From contig JAICHC010000009.1 of NCBI GenBank assembly GCA_025922795.1, positions 1 to 15,107 on the forward strand: a stretch of 15,107 nt of DNA, read 5' to 3'. The position numbers and the translations under genes are program-made. This document shows, piece after piece, positions 14,768 to 15,107 of the stretch. The stretch's first letter is position 1; the number at the start of each line of letters is the position of its first letter. The DNA comes from Candidatus Binatia bacterium (GTDB taxonomy: Bacteria; Desulfobacterota_B; Binatia; UBA9968). The notes beneath the pieces were generated by a model. It was not told the DNA's origin. It worked only from the letters and a program-made list of their open reading frames with translations, and made no database searches.

Positions 14768-15107
14768 TCAAGAGCTGAAGCGGGCCGCCCGCGCACCCCT
14801 GCGAATTTCGCCGATCACGAAAGACGGCTCGCCCATTCTTCCAAGCGTTCGGCGCACGCTGTCGGCGCACTTGCGGCCGACCACCAAAATCAAACCCAAA
14901 CCGTTATTGAACGTGCGGTCCATTTCACCTTGACCAATGCGGCCGATCTTTTGAATCAGATCGAACACGGGCGGCACCGGCCAGCTGCCGCGCTCGATCA
15001 CGGCGCGACAGCCTTTGGGCAACACCCGCGGCAGATTGCCGATGATCCCGCCCCCGGTGATGTGCGCCACGCCTTTGACTGCAAAGCGAGCGAACAGCGG
15101 GAGAATA
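14768..15107 (-). CDS. purM: Phosphoribosylformylglycinamidine cyclo-ligase (AIR synthetase), PurM, C-terminal part
   Basis: The last 112 codons of PurM, which runs off the right edge. PurM closes FGAM to AIR using ATP in purine synthesis. The reading frame is open to the window end, starting ILPLFARFAVKGVAHITGGG. The conserved AHITGGGIIGNLPRVLP, RGSWPVPPVFDLI and EMDRTFNNGLGL segments of the C-terminal domain are clear. The protein ends in a basic tail (GEIRRGARAARFSS). It is followed after 8 bases by purN, the common purM-purN order. Confidence 0.96.
   Translation of the reverse strand, partial: ILPLFARFAVKGVAHITGGGIIGNLPRVLPKGCRAVIERGSWPVPPVFDLIQKIGRIGQGEMDRTFNNGLGLILVVGRKCADSVRRTLGRMGEPSFVIGEIRRGARAARFSS

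Overview
The window looks like chromosomal housekeeping and cell-envelope DNA from a Gram-negative bacterium with moderately high GC content. Evidence for an outer membrane is a DegP/HtrA periplasmic protease with a signal peptide, a TatA translocase protein, a long AsmA/YhdP-like envelope protein and a Rhodobacter-type phosphatidylethanolamine N-methyltransferase. A decayed NMT1-type substrate-binding protein, together with the degenerate octamer array, is reminiscent of uncultured deltaproteobacterial-grade lineages such as Binatia, Tectomicrobia or NC10. That placement is inference from protein flavour and was not tested. No phage, IS element, CRISPR array, tRNA or rRNA was seen.

Layout. 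Positions 1-2318 (minus) carry two adjacent ABC exporter half-transporters: a complete one with an Asp at the catalytic Walker B position, and the start of its partner running off the left edge. Positions 2441-4276 (plus) hold typA/bipA, divergent from the exporter. Between typA and the next, convergent gene lies an array of degenerate 8-bp repeats with a hairpin-forming inverted copy (4298-4364). Positions 8578-4376 (minus) are a four-member gene string: a long AsmA-like protein, a small glutaredoxin-like protein that overlaps it by 4 bases, an internally deleted substrate-binding-protein pseudogene, and a VOC/glyoxalase-like protein. A 382-base gap with no gene (8579-8960) separates this from a plus-strand pair: a 64-residue excisionase-type helix-turn-helix protein (8961-9155) and a PmtA-like methyltransferase (9183-9836).

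Positions 11640-9983 (minus) encode a DegP/HtrA protease and, 8 bases later, TatA. Divergent from them is mgtE (11783-13135, plus), whose short leader contains a possible 8-12 codon upstream ORF and two mutually exclusive small hairpins. Finally, the end of purM, then purN and a lysylphosphatidylglycerol-flippase-type membrane protein, run leftwards from the right edge to 13132. This last gene meets mgtE tail to tail, and the two share one CTAG that supplies both stop codons.

How the genes fit together: several products touch the envelope and its lipids (PmtA-like enzyme, AsmA-like protein, flippase-type protein, ABC exporter, DegP, TatA). They lie in separate transcription units, and I see no single pathway or defence island. 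No clear-cut new system is evident. The most interesting signals are small: the HTH-pmtA pair with a G-rich ribosome-binding region, the mgtE leader, the octamer array, and the internally deleted transporter gene.
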